This document shows positions 1 to 12,715 of a stretch of DNA of 64,000 bases, piece after piece; within the stretch, counting starts at the first letter, position 1; each line of letters starts with the position of its first letter. Position numbers and translations under genes: made by a program. The stretch is from Morinoia aosen (Eukaryota; Arthropoda; Malacostraca; Amphipoda; Talitridae), in assembly GCA_030386875.1 (NCBI GenBank), contig CM059563.1, positions 29,736,139-29,800,138 on the forward strand. The letters run 5' to 3'. Below the pieces are notes generated by a model that made no database searches, had not been told where the DNA came from, and was given only the letters and a program-made list of their open reading frames with translations.

Positions 1-990
1 CACTGAATGCTACGAGGGAGCTTAGCCGACCAATATGTCACTGTACGCTACATTTGCGACATGTCAACAAATGCAACACTACGCGTAACAGAATATAAAT
101 ACACCTACAACCGTACTTCGTTAGGTTCGCACTACATTCTTTCAGTAGGAAATTTTCAACTTTATACTGAACTGTATCAACTGTATTTTTTGATAGCAAG
201 CTTCTGATTTTGCGAGCAACAATAGATTTTGTGCGCTTAAGTTTAAAAACTGAATGACATATATGTGAATTGAGCGTATCAAGGATGCAAGAGGATGTTT
301 TTTTCGCAATTAAATTACAATGAAAAGGACATAGGAATTATAATTTCTAAATGTCAACCTGTACATTTTGATTTGCATCAAAAGTACATCAAACCTGCTA
401 TTATCTCAAGTATACATCACAGTGCACCAAGATATGATTACTCTGAATAAGTTTCACCTTGCGGCGGTCATTTGGGCGTTTGGCGCTAAATGACTAATAA
501 ATTTTCTTTGTGAACATTGCTCTTGCTGTAAAATATAAATTTAAGTAGAGATTAGGAGTGTGAGACATTTGTGCCATTGTAGCAAGTAGTTATTGTAGAT
601 TTAATGAAAGGGTATTCATAAAGTACGGTTGAAAGTACGCAGGAGCACGTACCCACACTTGAATTACTTTGTGATATCAGTAACACTTACTTCCATGTGA
701 ATCGTCTGAAGTGTAACAATAAAGCAAAATAATTATGAAGGCAAGGAGAATACATGTTCTTATTTAAGATCGATGAGGTCAGTATTCACATTCGAATAAC
801 TTCTTATCTGCGAGCGCACTTTCGTGAAACAACTTTGTGCGCTAAAGCTGCTTGAGAGAAGTCATGTTTCGAGAACATTCTTATCGTTTTGTTGTTATGG
901 GAGTTTGCAGCGATATGACCGTGAAATGATGCATGAATGTTTTTACGCGATCTATATCAAAAGATCGCTCATAAACTTCCTGGTACCCAC
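1..990. other. no recognised feature
   Basis: AT-rich unique-looking sequence before the first tandem array. Open frames are short (about 70 codons at most) and show no motif that I recognise. Confidence 0.5.
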
Positions 991-991
991 G

Positions 992-2248
992 CAGTGTTGT
1001 TCAGGGCTGCAGTCGTGTTTGATGCAAACAAAAGGATAAATACGAATGAAGGTCCGTGCTGTGTTGCTTTGTTCAGGGCTGCAGTCGTGTTTGATGCAAA
1101 CATAAAAGGATAAATACAAAATGAATGTCCGTGCTGTGTTGCTTTGTTCAGGGCTGCAGTCGTGTTTGATGCAAACATAAAAGGATAAATACAAAATGAA
1201 TGTCCGTGCTGTGTTGCTTTGTTCAGGGCTGCAGTCGTGTTTGATGCAAACATAAAAGGATAAATACAAAATGAAGGTCCTTGCAGTGTTGCTTTGTTCA
1301 GGGCTGCAGTCGCGTTTGATGCAAACATAAATGGATAAATACAAATGAAGGTCCGTGCTGTGTTGCTTTGTTCAGGGCTGCAGTCGTGTTTGATGCAAAT
1401 ATAAAAGGATAAATACAAATGAAGGTCCGTGCTGTGTTGCTTTGTTCAGGGCTGCAGTCGTGTTTGATGCAAACATAAAAGGATAAATACAAAATGAAGG
1501 TCCGTGCAGTGTTGCTTTGTTCAGAGCTGCAGTCGTGTTTGATGCAAACATAAAAGGATAAATACAAAATGAAGGTCCGTGCAGTGTTGCTTTGTTCAGG
1601 GCTGCAGTCGTGTTTGATGCAAACATAAAAGGATAAATACAAAATGAAGGTCCGTGCTGTGTTGCTTTGTTCAGGGCTGCAGTCGTGTTTGATGCAAACA
1701 TAAAAGGATAAATACAAAATGAAGGTCGTGCAGTGTTGCTTTGTTCAGGGCTGCAGTCGTGTTTGATGCAAACATAAAAGGATAAATACAAAATGAAGGT
1801 CGTGCAGTGTTGCTTTGTTCAGGGCTGCAGTCGTGTTTGATGCAAACATAAAAGGATAAATACAAAATGAAGGTCCGTGCAGTGTTGCTTTGTTCAGGGC
1901 TGCAGTCGTGTTTGATGCAAACATAAAAGGATAAATACAAATGAAGTTCCGTGCTGTGTTGCTTTGTTCAGGGCTGCAGTCGTGTTTGATGCAAATATAA
2001 AAGGATAAATACAAATGAAGGTCCGTGCTGTGTTGCTTTGTTCAGGGCTGCAGTCGTGTTTGATGCAAACATAAAAGGATAAATACAAATGAAGGTCCGT
2101 GCTGTGTTGCTTTGTTCAGGGCTGCAGTCATGTTTGATGCAAACATAAAAGGATAAATACAAATGAATGTCCGTGCTGTGTTGCTTTGTTCAGGGCTGCA
2201 GTCGTGTTTGATGCAAACATAAAAGGATAAATACAAAGTGAAGGTCTG
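992..2248. repeat. 74-bp minisatellite, about 17 units
   Basis: About 17 head-to-tail units of 73-75 bp run through this stretch, each containing the core TTCAGGGCTGCAGTCGTG followed by an AT-rich half. Length varies by one base, mostly in the A-run before ATGAA. Because the unit is not a multiple of three and has no stop in the minus-strand frames, overlapping minus-strand open frames of 64-149 codons appear, each restarting one unit later. I treat these as products of composition. There are no unique spacers between units, so this is not a CRISPR-like array. Confidence 0.95.
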
Positions 2249-2249
2249 C

Positions 2250-3530
2250 TCTGAAATTTAAACACTCCGTAGCCTCGTAATCATGAGTCACAAAAGCTGA
2301 TGTGAAGAAGATATGCAGAACATGTAACTGAACAGCATAAAATCTAGTTTCAGGTGTTGATATTAGTTGAAAATTTTGTGTCTGATCCGAAAACAGCACT
2401 CTTAACGCGGCGGCACTTGAATATTTTAGATAGACAAATAGCATGTGCATTGCTACAGTTGAGCAGAATGAGTCGTGCTCAAAACTAAGTTCATTTTAGT
2501 ATAAAATAATACAAAAAATCGGTACACAATGCTGCTGTCCAGAACCTCACTGGCAGAAATTGTAGTCCAAGAAATGCACGAAGTGAGTTCCTGGGAAATG
2601 GATGTTGCCACGTTTTCGAATCAAAACTAAGCTCACCACACCTGAAGTGATTGAGTTGCCATTAAGCCGCACGTTCCTGCTTGCTATTCTATTACCACCG
2701 TAGATCTCGCCACGAGACCGAGAAATTCCAATTGGTGTCTCAATATTTTGGCGCCGCCAAATGGTTTTCCCGTTCTTTCGTTTTTGGCGTTGTGTTCGGA
2801 TGTTAAATATACGTCACCACTGAGCCGAAATTATTTTCCATGACCTTGAATGTGTTGGGATGGATCAGCATTTGTTCTGCGTTAGGAAAAAGATTCACCC
2901 AAATAAATAGAGCTTGAAATGAAATTGTTACCGTCCATAGCATAGCTTTGTGCGATGGAGATGATCTCCGTGATGTTATACCGCGTGCTCTCATAAACTC
3001 CACAATCACTTTCTGAGTTATTCGGCCTCTGAAAATCTCAGCACCCACGACTACTTTGACTGAAAGTTGTTCATATTTTACCGTCATTGCTTTGGCAGAA
3101 AATTTTCGCGAACTTTTCTAACTAAGCAGTCGGCGACTTGAAGCCGCGCCCATCGCGCCTGCTGGAGTCGCTGTTCAGCAGCGCCACGGCCGCTCGTGCA
3201 GGGCTGTAATTGAATGATGGAATATCGAAGGTGTTTTTTGTTCGTTATCTACTAAGGGCGAGGACTATCACTCAAGCAGGTCTATACATGAATAATGGCA
3301 TATCAAATGAATATTCATTTGTGAGTATCAACAAATGAAAATGGTTTGCTAGAATGGCCTTTATCTGGCTAAAATTTTCATAAGTGGTATTTTATTTGTA
3401 GAACTGCCAAACGTCAAGCATTTGTTCAGAAAACAAGAAATATAATCTGGCAAACCTGTCAAATTTTTAAGTGAAGAGAGCAGTGCTAGTTTGTTTGTGG
3501 CGAACATGAAGAGTGGTAGGTCGTGTGGTT
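2250..3530. other. no recognised feature
   Basis: Unique-looking sequence. A 94-codon minus-strand open frame (3087 to 2803) has ordinary amino-acid composition, but I recognise no family in it and do not call it. Confidence 0.4.
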
Positions 3531-3539
3531 TCAGGGAAG

Positions 3540-3985
3540 CAACGAGAACTATTTCAGAGTAGCAATGAGAACTATTTCAGAGTAGCAATGAGAACTATTT
3601 CAGAGTAGCAATAAGAAATATTTCAGAGTAGCAATAAGAAATATTTCAGAGTAGCAATGAGAAATATTTTAGAATAGCAATGAGAAATATTTTAGAATAG
3701 CAATGAGAACCATTTCAGAGTAGCAATGAGAACTATTTCAGAGTAGCAATGAGAACTATTTCAGAGTAGCAATGAGAAATATTTCAGAGTAGCAATAAGA
3801 AATATTTCAGAGTAGCAATGAGAAATATTTTAGAATAGCAATGAGAAATATTTTAGAATAGCAATGAGAACCATTTCAGAGTAGCAATGAGAACTATTTC
3901 AGAGTAGCAATGAGAACTATTTCAGAGTAGCAATGAGAACTATTTCAGAATAGCAATGAGAACTATTTCAGAGTAGCAATTAATG
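3540..3985. repeat. 23-bp minisatellite with higher-order repeat
   Basis: About 19 units of 23 bp, core GAGTAGCAATGAGAACTATT. Unit variants occur in a repeating order: two units reading AATATTTTAGAAT followed by one reading ACCATTTCAG recur seven units (161 bp) later, so a block of units was duplicated. Confidence 0.95.
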
Positions 3986-4039
3986 CTATTTCAAATTTGC
4001 CCCCTTGAGCACTAGAGTTAGCTGTGTCAGTTTATTGTT

Positions 4040-4245
4040 GTACAGCTGCAGCGTATCAGTCGAGACAGTCACACAGCTGTAGCGTATCAGTCGAGGCAGT
4101 CGCACAGCTGCAGCGAATCAGTCGAGGCAGTCGCACAGCTGCAGCGAATCAGTCGAGACAGTCACACAGCTGTAGCGTATCAGTCGAGACAGTTACACAG
4201 CTGCATCGAATCAGTCGAGAGAGTCATACAGCTGCAGCGTATGTT
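4040..4245. repeat. 31-bp minisatellite, about 6.5 units
   Basis: Units of about 31 bp containing CAGCTGCAGCGTATCAGTCG, with T/C and G/A variants. A 77-codon open frame (4024-4257) runs through it only because the unit has no stops; not called as a gene. Confidence 0.9.
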
Positions 4246-4667
4246 AACTCTTGTTAACTTTTTCCCCATCCATAGGGCTGCCGAGGCAAAAGTTCACTGT
4301 TCCATTACTGAACAAAAGTTATGCGTGGCTTCACAAAGTGCGGGAAAAGGGGCATCGTCTTGTTGCTCAATACTTTATGGTAAGAAATGTTAGCGCATCG
4401 CAGTCACAGAATTTGTGATTGGCGGCGCAGTGACGGGTAGTTCCAAGAAGTAGTATATGTGCTGCATTGTGATAATAATAATAATTTATTACTTTGCGTG
4501 AATTACTTGGAGCTAAATGTTCTCAGTCAATTATTGGTAATTGGTAGTTGAAAATATTTTTTTTGCGTTCTTAAGAAAAATTCGGCGTTAGCCAGAGTTT
4601 CAGAGTGAGTGGTAATACCAGAGTGCTTACACACGGACATTCAACCTTGTGACCACACGCGCTCTGC
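4246..4667. other. no recognised feature
   Basis: Unique-looking sequence with a short ATA/AAT microsatellite near 4482. Nothing coding was recognised. Confidence 0.4.
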
Positions 4668-4776
4668 CCCAGTCTAACTTTTTCACTGGAGCATGCATGT
4701 TTTTTTGCAGCCCAAGCGATTAAATCGCTCAGGCAGCGAAAACTATGCATGCAGGCAGCGAAAAAGTTAGACTGGG
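4668..4776. mobile_element. hairpin MITE, family A copy 1
   Basis: A 109-bp element whose ends are inverted repeats: it begins CCCAGTCTAACTTTTTC and ends GAAAAAGTTAGACTGGG. The repeat continues inwards (GCATGCAT against ATGCATGC), so nearly the whole element folds as one hairpin around a short palindromic centre near 4720. A second copy of almost equal length lies at 49341. No clear target duplication is visible at either copy, so the superfamily is unknown. Confidence 0.8.
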
Positions 4777-4964
4777 ACTGGTCGCTCCTGATACGCTTGT
4801 AAGGTCGAGGGTCGATTGAAGATTTGCTTCGTGACGCAGTCGAGCATGCGTTCAAACGAGCGTTAGTTGCGTAATCAGGCGCTCAGTTGCCTTGCAATTT
4901 AATTAGCATTGCTTTGTGTCCTGGCCTCATTTGAGTCTGACATTACTGCAACAATTTTTCAGCA

Positions 4965-5184
4965 TTAACTCATCAACACCCCTGAGTCCTATTTCAAAAA
5001 TAGCCTCAATATATTGTGTTCCTAGCTAAATTTGTTCCCTAGTGTGTTCTTTGAAGTCCACTGCCGAGTGGCAGTTTCCTCCAACACTTTGATATCTGTG
5101 AGTAGTAGAAGCCAGAGCCAGTTTGATGATGGTGGTTGTGATGACAGCAGTGCGAGTACAAAGATGCTGACGTTGAAGGGTTAT
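4965..5184. mobile_element. decayed TTAA-type MITE, family D copy 2
   Basis: Aligns by eye along its length with the better copy at 26640-26868: the same order of blocks (ATTTCAAAAATA, AATATATTGT, GTGTTCTTTGAAGT, CAGAGCCAGTTT, GACGTT.AAGGGTTA). Its left end is eroded while the right end keeps GACGTTGAAGGGTTA. Confidence 0.65.
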
Positions 5185-6925
5185 TGTAGACGCTAATTTC
5201 GCTTAAACAGTTCACCGCGCTCTTTGAAGCAGCGCCATTTCGTCAATATTTTTAGTTTCTTTGGATAGAAAATAGCACAGAAAACCTTTGAAGTTAAAGT
5301 TATTAAGGGTGAAATTCATACCAAAATTTCTCATTATTAAAAATTTTGATTCACGGGTATGAATGAAAGGTGCGTCCATGTAGATGGTACTTTGAAATTG
5401 TAATAAATATGCCACCATATGTTTCGTCGTCATAATCTTTATTTTCGTATGAACAGTCTTTCTGTGTTTATCCTTTAAAAAATAAGGAAAGATTGCAGCG
5501 TATTTCACATCATAAAAATGCAAGCCACAAAATTTTTCTTCGGGCTACTGCACTCACGAAATGAGCTCAAGAATCCCTGAGGTGCGTAGGATAGACAATA
5601 GGCTCAAGTTGATTGGGCTTGTGTATCCCACGCTAGGGAGACTGCTGCCCCTCCCCCCAAGGGTGTTATTGCTGGGCTACCTAAGACAGGCCTTCGGGGC
5701 TTGTGTTTTTCGTGCCCACTTTATTGCTTTCGATTTTCAGCTCTTCTTCATTTTTTATCCCTCTTCATGTCTACCTTGCTGGTCCCACGCGCAGGCAGTC
5801 TTGTGTGGGAGGGAACACACCTTGTGTTGGTGCATAGGTTCTCCGTTTTTTACAATTCATGCTAAATAGTCTCTTGCGATCGCTCTCTCGCGACCGTACC
5901 TGTTGTGGCTAGAGAGTCGTCCACTAACCGATGTATAGCAATAATATTAAGCACAAAAATGTTTCGATTGCTTCAGTCTTATCCACTCTTACATCGAAGA
6001 ATTTAACCAGATATTCACATTGTTTTCTAGGACAATTTTCGATGGTCATAAGATGACCGAAAAATTTGGTTTGAAACTCCTTTTCATAATGTTAGGAGGG
6101 TATCTCCTCGCAAACATAACGTCTGGTGCCTTCGAATATGTAACTTTGAGATTGACTGGCCAACTGTAGTTATGGCACACAAAGTAGCAACGTTTCCAAT
6201 GGATGAAAATTTAAAAAAGGTGACCTGTCATTTTCGTCGTTCCCCATCCTTTTGCTCACACTCTCTGACTCGGGATGGATCCAAATTCACTTGTTAATTT
6301 TGGCTGTCGTTTTCGGTTCCTTCAACTGAAGTATTTCTGACTAATTATTCGGACACGACTTGCTACCCATTTCACGGCCAGCATTTGCGCCAAACTAACA
6401 TCTTCGATTTTTTTTTTTTTAGAACCAAAAGGCGTCTGTGGTGGTGGGAACTCTTATTAACTCATATTCCCTGCCTTACATTTATTTTTTTTCATCTCAT
6501 ATTAGATCACAATAGGAGTGAGTTCACCAGTTAAAATTTTGGTCCAATATGCTACAGAATTCGTGCGTCTCAGAATTTAGCGTTAACTAGCTGAGAGACG
6601 AGCTGCTGTACAAAGGGACAGGTGCGGGTAGAAGTTTGTCTTCTCGGACTGAAAGAATAGTCTGGTTTCATCTCGTTTTGTCACCTGCAGAGAATTTCTG
6701 AAGACAACAATGAACAATTTAACCTGTTTATTTACCACAAGTGATACAGCAATAGGTTGTCTCTTAAGTCTAGTATATTGGACACATTTGAGTATAGCTA
6801 CTTCTTGGCACGGATAAGTGATGCGGGTGTCATTGAAGAGAATCTAAGATACCTAAATACTAAAGACCACTCATCGAAATAGTGCCTTGAACGGATTATC
6901 GAGGCGCTAGGGAAGAGAATGAAGG
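5185..6925. other. no recognised feature
   Basis: Holds two open frames of about 100 codons (5523 to 5212 minus; 5561 to 5869 plus) with no motif, repeat or neighbour that would support a gene. Otherwise AT-rich unique sequence. Confidence 0.4.
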
Positions 6926-6927
6926 CA

Positions 6928-7208
6928 TCTACGGATCTACGGATGCTTTATTTCCAATCAAGCCTGATATATATCACCTTGTATTTACATTGGATTTTCA
7001 AATGCCTTATAACTAACGACAGGACGCCATGACGCTTTCCCCCGGGTAAGACCGGTACCCATTTCAGACACCTGGGTAGAGAGGGGTATTGTGCTTGGAA
7101 TTTTTCTCCTATACCCAACAGAGAAAATCGCCACTGCCTGCGCCGAGATTCGATCTCGGGTCTCTGCCGCACGGCGGCAGAACCTCTAGCACATGGCTAT
7201 GGCGGCAA
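6928..7208 (-). mobile_element. tRNA-related SINE
   Basis: On the minus strand a tRNA-like head reads TAGCCATGTGCTAGAGG (A-box-like, 7199 to 7183) and then GAGATCGAATCTC (B-box-like, 7157 to 7145) set in a T-arm-like 5-bp stem with a 7-nt loop. Between them lies an anticodon-arm-like stem (CTGCC/GGCAG). The acceptor stem does not pair properly, so this is not a functional tRNA. A non-tRNA body of about 200 bp follows, ending in a short tandem tail built from ATCCGTAG, as in many SINEs. The 3' end is approximate and no target duplication was identified. Confidence 0.6.
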
Positions 7209-8015
7209 TTTGTGTGGGAACTATCATCTGGAACTATCCAGATGAGAACTATCATCTGGATCAAGTTCCTGGCTTTCCAGGCTAATGAATGTCATGGAAC
7301 GCTTTTGAACCGCTGCATTTGCAACAAGACGTCACTTTGCCAAGTCACAAATTCGGGCCTGAAAGCAGAGCATACTGTCTAAAAACTTGTGGTTGTGTAG
7401 CCAGGAAACTGATATCACTCAACATGTAGCGTCATCGCTGTACCAACTCAGTGAAGTTTGATTTGGCTTTGAATATTTTTGTGAAATTAGTTGCAGTGTC
7501 ATCCGAACAGTGTGTTGTTTTGGTATTTTACCTTTTAAGAATATTTCTGATAAAGTATTTCTGCAAAAGTCGATAGTTGTTGTACACTATGGCGAGTACT
7601 TTCTTGTTCAGATAGATTCACTTGAGAATATTGGCCTTTGACTCCCAGAACGGAGCACTCGGTAGAAAATATTTTCCCCCTGCCAAGTGCTCATGTGCTA
7701 TCTAAAATAAAATTTGCTACAACATGCAGACGTAATTTCTCCTCAAAATGTTAGACATATACTTACAGTAGTGGAAAGCTCGGGTACTCTGTCATCGATC
7801 CTTTGAAATTATTCATGCGATTCGGCATTGACGCGGCTTTTTACGTACAATTCCACAGCACTTATTCATGTCGTACTCCGACTGTCAATATAATTGTAAA
7901 GTTACAAAACCCTGCAAGAAGTTATTCCTAAGCTCATTCATGATACAAAGCTGAACAATGTGGCTGAGCACAGAATTCGATGTGTTCATTTCCGAGGTGA
8001 CGGATCTTCGATGGA
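7209..8015. other. no recognised feature
   Basis: Includes a small local duplication of GAACTATCATCTGGA near 7220-7265, next to the 5' end of the SINE. Nothing else was recognised. Confidence 0.4.
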
Positions 8016-8019
8016 AATT

Positions 8020-8182
8020 CCCACACAAAAATTCCCACACAAAATTCTCACACAAAAATTCCCACACAAAAATTCCCACACAAAATTCCCGCACAAAAAT
8101 TCCCACACAAAAATTCCCCCACAAAAATTCCCACACAAATTCCCACACAAAATTCCCACATGACGGAAATTCCCACACAAAA
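8020..8182. repeat. 13-14-bp minisatellite
   Basis: About 12 units of ACAAAAATTCCCAC, alternating 13 and 14 bp by A-run length. It produces short shadow open frames on both strands. Confidence 0.9.
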
Positions 8183-10972
8183 TATCATACTTCGGAGAAT
8201 AGGTAACATAAGATTTTGAATAGCTGTGGAGGGGGCTGACGTTGATGAATATCATCAACACGCAAGCAAAGAAAGAAAAAAGAAAGGAAAATGTTCACTT
8301 CCGATGAACATGGTACAAAATACATCATTGGTTTTTAAAATGTCTTAATATAAAGGTATTTAGTTGATACACACACACATAGGTGTTGCAAAATGCCATA
8401 TTTGCACTGGTGGCGAGGGTTGCTGTGTCCTTGACTGAGCTGATCGGCGCAAAATCAATTTACCACGTCGAGAATACACAGCCTTTCTGGAATTGGTCGC
8501 TGGAAAACCGAGTTGCGGTCCAACATTTACAGAGAACTCTTGTAATTTGTTGGGCGTCGGATGAATTTGACTGTAGAACATGCGGACCGAAGTTGACAGC
8601 CATTTTATTAATCGAATTTTTTTGTTGAATTTTTAAATACCAAGCACACACTAGCATATATTCCAGCAATTTAGAAAGAAGTTCAAAATCATGCTCTATT
8701 TTTGCCGCTAGTGCGATGAAAAAGACAGAATTAGTATTTCGAATCATAAAAAAGAAGAGATATAGGGGGTGTTTTTTCTTTCGGTTTCGTGGAGAACTGT
8801 GCAATTCTACAAATTTACTTGCACTTTTTAGAGTCTAGTGGTCACTTTGCCGTGCAACTTATACCACGTTTGCTTGGAATAATAAGCGTTCAACAAAATG
8901 AAACAAAGTCTAACTGAAACATTGATTCGTCGTCAATATCATGAGTAACTCCTGAATGACACTGATGGCTTTCTTGAATCTTTTCAGAACTGAAACTCCG
9001 ACTTTGGATATCTTCTCCTGAGTTTCTTTATAGTGCCAAACTAGCCCTCGGATATAGTTTCGGTCTGAAACATGTCGTTTCAAGTCCCTGCGATGTTTTT
9101 TCTTTGTTTAATTAAAGTAATTTATCTTGTTTATGCTTCTCCTTATTAATGTGTGTATTATAAGCGTCTCAAATTTCCTTCTTGTTTTGTCACGGAAATT
9201 CTCACCTCGGACGTTCAACACCACAAGGCGAAGACTAATTAAAATCCGTATTAAACTCGCCTTCATTCTCGCATTGCCTCACCATTGGCGATTTCTCTTT
9301 TCAGCGGACCGTAAATGCCCATAGGGTTCCTGTTAATGTTTATTTTAACAAATCGCAGCACCAAAATTTCGCAGCACGCTTTACACATTTTCCCCCGTAG
9401 ATCTTGCCTCTCCATCCGAAAGCCTCACCTAAATTTAGCGCGGTACCTTGTCTATCTCCATTTGAGCAATCTCTCGAGGAGACCGCCTTCTCCTCACCAA
9501 GTTCATGTTGAAATTCCTGCCGGAATCTCTGGTGTCCGCCGGTGTGGCACTGAAATCTGTGCTTTGCCAAATATCGCTGCTCACCAATTTCAGTGAAAGG
9601 AAACATGCCAAAATCCAGTGACGGAACGTCGCTGACAGTATAAGATAACCAAGCTGACCATAAGTCCTACCGCTGACTACCACTACTTTGAGCATTATGT
9701 TTGCTGGTTTTGTCAGAGGACTTTCGTTGGGCTACCATCTCTCTAGAAAAACTCGTGCGCAACATCGTTTGGCAGGTAACAGTTTTGAGCACAACGCGGG
9801 CTTGCGCGACCACTTTTTTGGCGCCCTCCGTCTGACATGTCAAAGCCCACTTCTGAGTTATCTCTCTGCGCCTCCAGACGTGAAGGCTTTGTAGGCAGAC
9901 CATCGAGATTCCGTGCCCTCGGACGGCTCGTGTTTTAGTTTAAGAAAATTCATGACCGAGCGTGTCGTGCCCAATTAAACTGCTAAGTATGCGTCAAAGC
10001 GGGGTCCGTGTTTCTTTTTCGGGGAAAATTTAGGGCAACCAACCACATGAAATTGTACTGTCAAACAGTTCTAAGATTTGAGCTCATGTGTAGTACATGC
10101 AATACTATGTTAACTATGCTCGTATATTATATTAAAGTGCGCAGCGCTGAATCGAAAGAAATGATTTGAACATTTAACAACTATTCAGCCCTGCTGCTAG
10201 CTGCATTCCTCATATTGAGGCTGCACAATGTCGAGTAATATTTTTGCCGGACATGAATCGGAGATTGTAAGTTCCTTAACATTTTGTGGTAGAAAAAGAT
10301 AATCGGATTGTTGAACATGCGTAAAAAGCTTGGTTGTTGTGCTCGAGTTTTTAATTTTACCGATCAGAGTAAAATGAACGCTTAGTGTTAAAACCTTGCC
10401 AAAGTTTCGAAATTATGGAAATGAGGTACATACGAAAACGAATGTGTAGAGGCACTCGATCAAAATCTGAAGATACGCTTTCTCTTTAATAAATATGAAG
10501 CCTTCAAAAACCCATTGAGGCGCGCCTTGTGCTTCTATCGGCAGTTCACATACATCGACACTAATGGCACAATGACTAAAAAATTTCCGAAAAGAACCGT
10601 CAATTCGTCATCTGTCGTACGGAAACCTTTTTTTCAACTTGACTTCCAGTCAGTGGTTTCTAGGTGCTCAGGTCAGAATAAACTTCATTTATTGAGCATA
10701 CATGCGTACTGGAGAAAAAATTCTTCCAGATCCATGATGCATCCATGCATGTTTAATTACGAGACTGTACACGAGGATACCCTAACGATTACTGCTTCCA
10801 GAGTGAATACGGAATTAGAGCCTGTGATATAGAAAATGACGATTGATGAATATCACCAACACAGAATCAAGATGAACTGCTAAGTTGCTCTGGTGGAGAG
10901 CGCTGCTGAGTGCTGTAATGAGGCTAAAACATTTTATGCGTACCTCTCTGTAATACAGACAAAATGTTTACT
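8183..10972. other. no recognised feature
   Basis: Long unique-looking stretch. The largest open frames are 114 codons (minus, 8804 to 8460) and 105 codons (plus, 10515 to 10832). Neither shows a recognisable domain, signal peptide or splice context that I can defend. Confidence 0.4.
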
Positions 10973-11238
10973 ACGGTAGAAGAAACAAAGTTGGTTCAAA
11001 CCAGTTTTTTCGTTGGCCGTGCGGCAATGCTGACGTCATGGCAACGGACCAATACCAGCACTCATATTGCATCTGGCAGCACTGCTAGCCCCAAATCTGG
11101 CACCACTGTTGGCCTAACGACATGTTGCAATGGTGACGTCATAAAGTTTATTTGAAATGAAGCCGTTATATTGCCTAGCCGAACCAGAGGAGGTGTATTT
11201 TCCCCTGAGAAATGACTCCACCTTGTTTTTTCTACTGT
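10973..11238 (+). mobile_element. MITE family B copy 1, with CRE-like octamers
   Basis: Ends are imperfect inverted repeats of the type ACGGTAGAAGAAACAAAG ... TTTTTTCTACTGT. The interior matches two further copies (28422-28656 and 58621-58887), including CCCCAAATCTGGCACCACT and the palindrome TGACGTCA, which occurs twice here (near 11032 and 11132). About 266 bp and non-coding. TIR similarity across three copies is direct evidence of a DNA-transposon-like family; the superfamily is not identified. Confidence 0.8.
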
Positions 11239-11603
11239 GATATTTACTCCCAGTGGTTCAACTATTTTTTATTCAGCTATGGTTAGCTGTGAACAACTAG
11301 CGCTAATATATTTATTCGTACAAGTTAGGGTCCTCCTGAGGGTAATGTCGCGTAGCTTGAGAATCAGAACGTCTCACCTGCGCACATCAAACTACAGCCT
11401 TGCTTTCAGCCTGATGCAGATCTCATTTACGGACTCTATTATTTGCTCAGCTCAGGTTATTATGCTGCGCAATGTCACATTTGTATACGCAAAGGCTCCC
11501 GTGTGTGATGGCGATGAAGAGTTTCTAACTTGCGACGTTCGCTCGTTTATGTCTGTTCAACATCGTCGTCAGTTAGCTTACGAAGCTGGTCCCGAGCTGA
11601 AAG
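11239..11603. other. no recognised feature
   Basis: Contains part of a 124-codon plus-strand open frame (11237-11611) running into the following dispersed repeat. No recognisable domain. Confidence 0.35.
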
Positions 11604-11850
11604 TCAGGTAGACCTTCATTTGTTGAAACAGGATAGATTAATTTTGTACGGATTATGTTTTTCGCTGTCCTGTATTTCAGTACCTATTACTTTCTTTAAC
11701 TTCCATTTTGTTTTGTGAATTTCTTTCTCAAATGCGTTGGGGGTTTTCCGTGGGAGCATATCTTGTGCATAAATTCCCCGTTTCGTGAATTCCATACAAA
11801 ATGGCACCTTTCTCCTTCATTTCTTTGGAACACCTTTGTTGTGATTAGGC
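11604..11850 (+). repeat. dispersed repeat family E, copy 1
   Basis: Diverged copy of a roughly 300-bp sequence found five times in this window, always in the same orientation. Shared blocks include TTCGCTGTCCTGTATTTCAG, TACCTATTACTTTC and, near the end, ATGGCACCTTTCTCCTTC. Short leader frames in three copies (E3, E4, E5) translate to similar hydrophobic peptides, but all are broken or divergent. The class is unknown. Confidence 0.7.
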
Positions 11851-12368
11851 TGGTTGAAATAGCTTATCCAATCTAAAGTGGTCGAAGCTTTTATTAGGAA
11901 GCCTTCTTTCAAGTATTCGACTTCAGAAAATCGTCTCATTTCGGTTGAAAACGATGTATGTTCTGCGCTCTTGTCAGTGGGCCTAGATTTTTTTCAGGCT
12001 ATTTTGAACTAGCAATACAAGACCAAATCCTTAACTTCAGCGCTCAATCGATGTAAGATCGAGAATTGATGTACCTGAAAAATTAAAGGCCGTTGTTGGT
12101 ATGACCTTCCGCCAAATCTATACTATAATAAGAGCCGCGTCTGTCTGTCCAATGCCAGCCAGTGTGATGAGCGTATCTGTGATACAAGCTCCAGTCTTAA
12201 TATTTTGACGGGCCTATGCACTCGGCCTCATCAACTCTCGAGAGACTGATTTTTTATTTCTTACGGCCTTTCTTTCATTTCGGCTGCTTTCTTATTTCAA
12301 AAAAAGGGGGGTGGACTAGTAATAGTATAAGTTGCTTGCTCGCTTGGTTGGACTGTCTCTTTTAATTA
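11851..12368. other. no recognised feature
   Basis: Unique-looking sequence with nothing supportable. Confidence 0.4.
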
Positions 12369-12391
12369 CACCTTTTTCACTTCAAATTAAT

Positions 12392-12715
12392 CTAAGTCAA
12401 GTTCAATTTAATCCAAGTCAAGTTCAAATTAATCCGAGTCAAGGTCAAATTAATCCGAGTCAAGTTCAAATTAATCCGAGTCAAGTTCAAATTAATCCGA
12501 GTCAAGTTCAAATTAATCCGAGTCAAGTTCAAATTAATCCGAGTCAAGTTCAAATTAATCCGAGTCAAGTTCAAATTAATCCGAGTCAAGTTCAAATTAA
12601 TCCAAGTCAAGTTCGAATTAATCCAAGTCAAGTTCAAATTAATCCGAGTCAAGTTCAAATTAATCCGAGTCAAGTTCAAATTAATGTAAGTCAAGTTCAA
12701 ATTAATCCAACCCTC
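12392..12715. repeat. 21-bp array in left arm, about 15-16 units
   Basis: Units built on AGTCAAGTTCAAATTAAT plus CCG or CCA. The 21-bp period is a multiple of three, giving open frames of 129 codons (plus) and 114 codons (minus) made of a 7-residue repeat. These are shadows: the same unit in the other arm is only about six copies long. Confidence 0.95.

Noticed and set aside
992-2248. CRISPR-like array (74-bp period)
   Set aside because: There are no unique spacers; the whole unit repeats, and the setting is eukaryotic.
2803-3087. Host gene or exon on the minus strand (94 codons)
   Set aside because: No recognised domain, no neighbouring exon and no splice evidence that I can defend.
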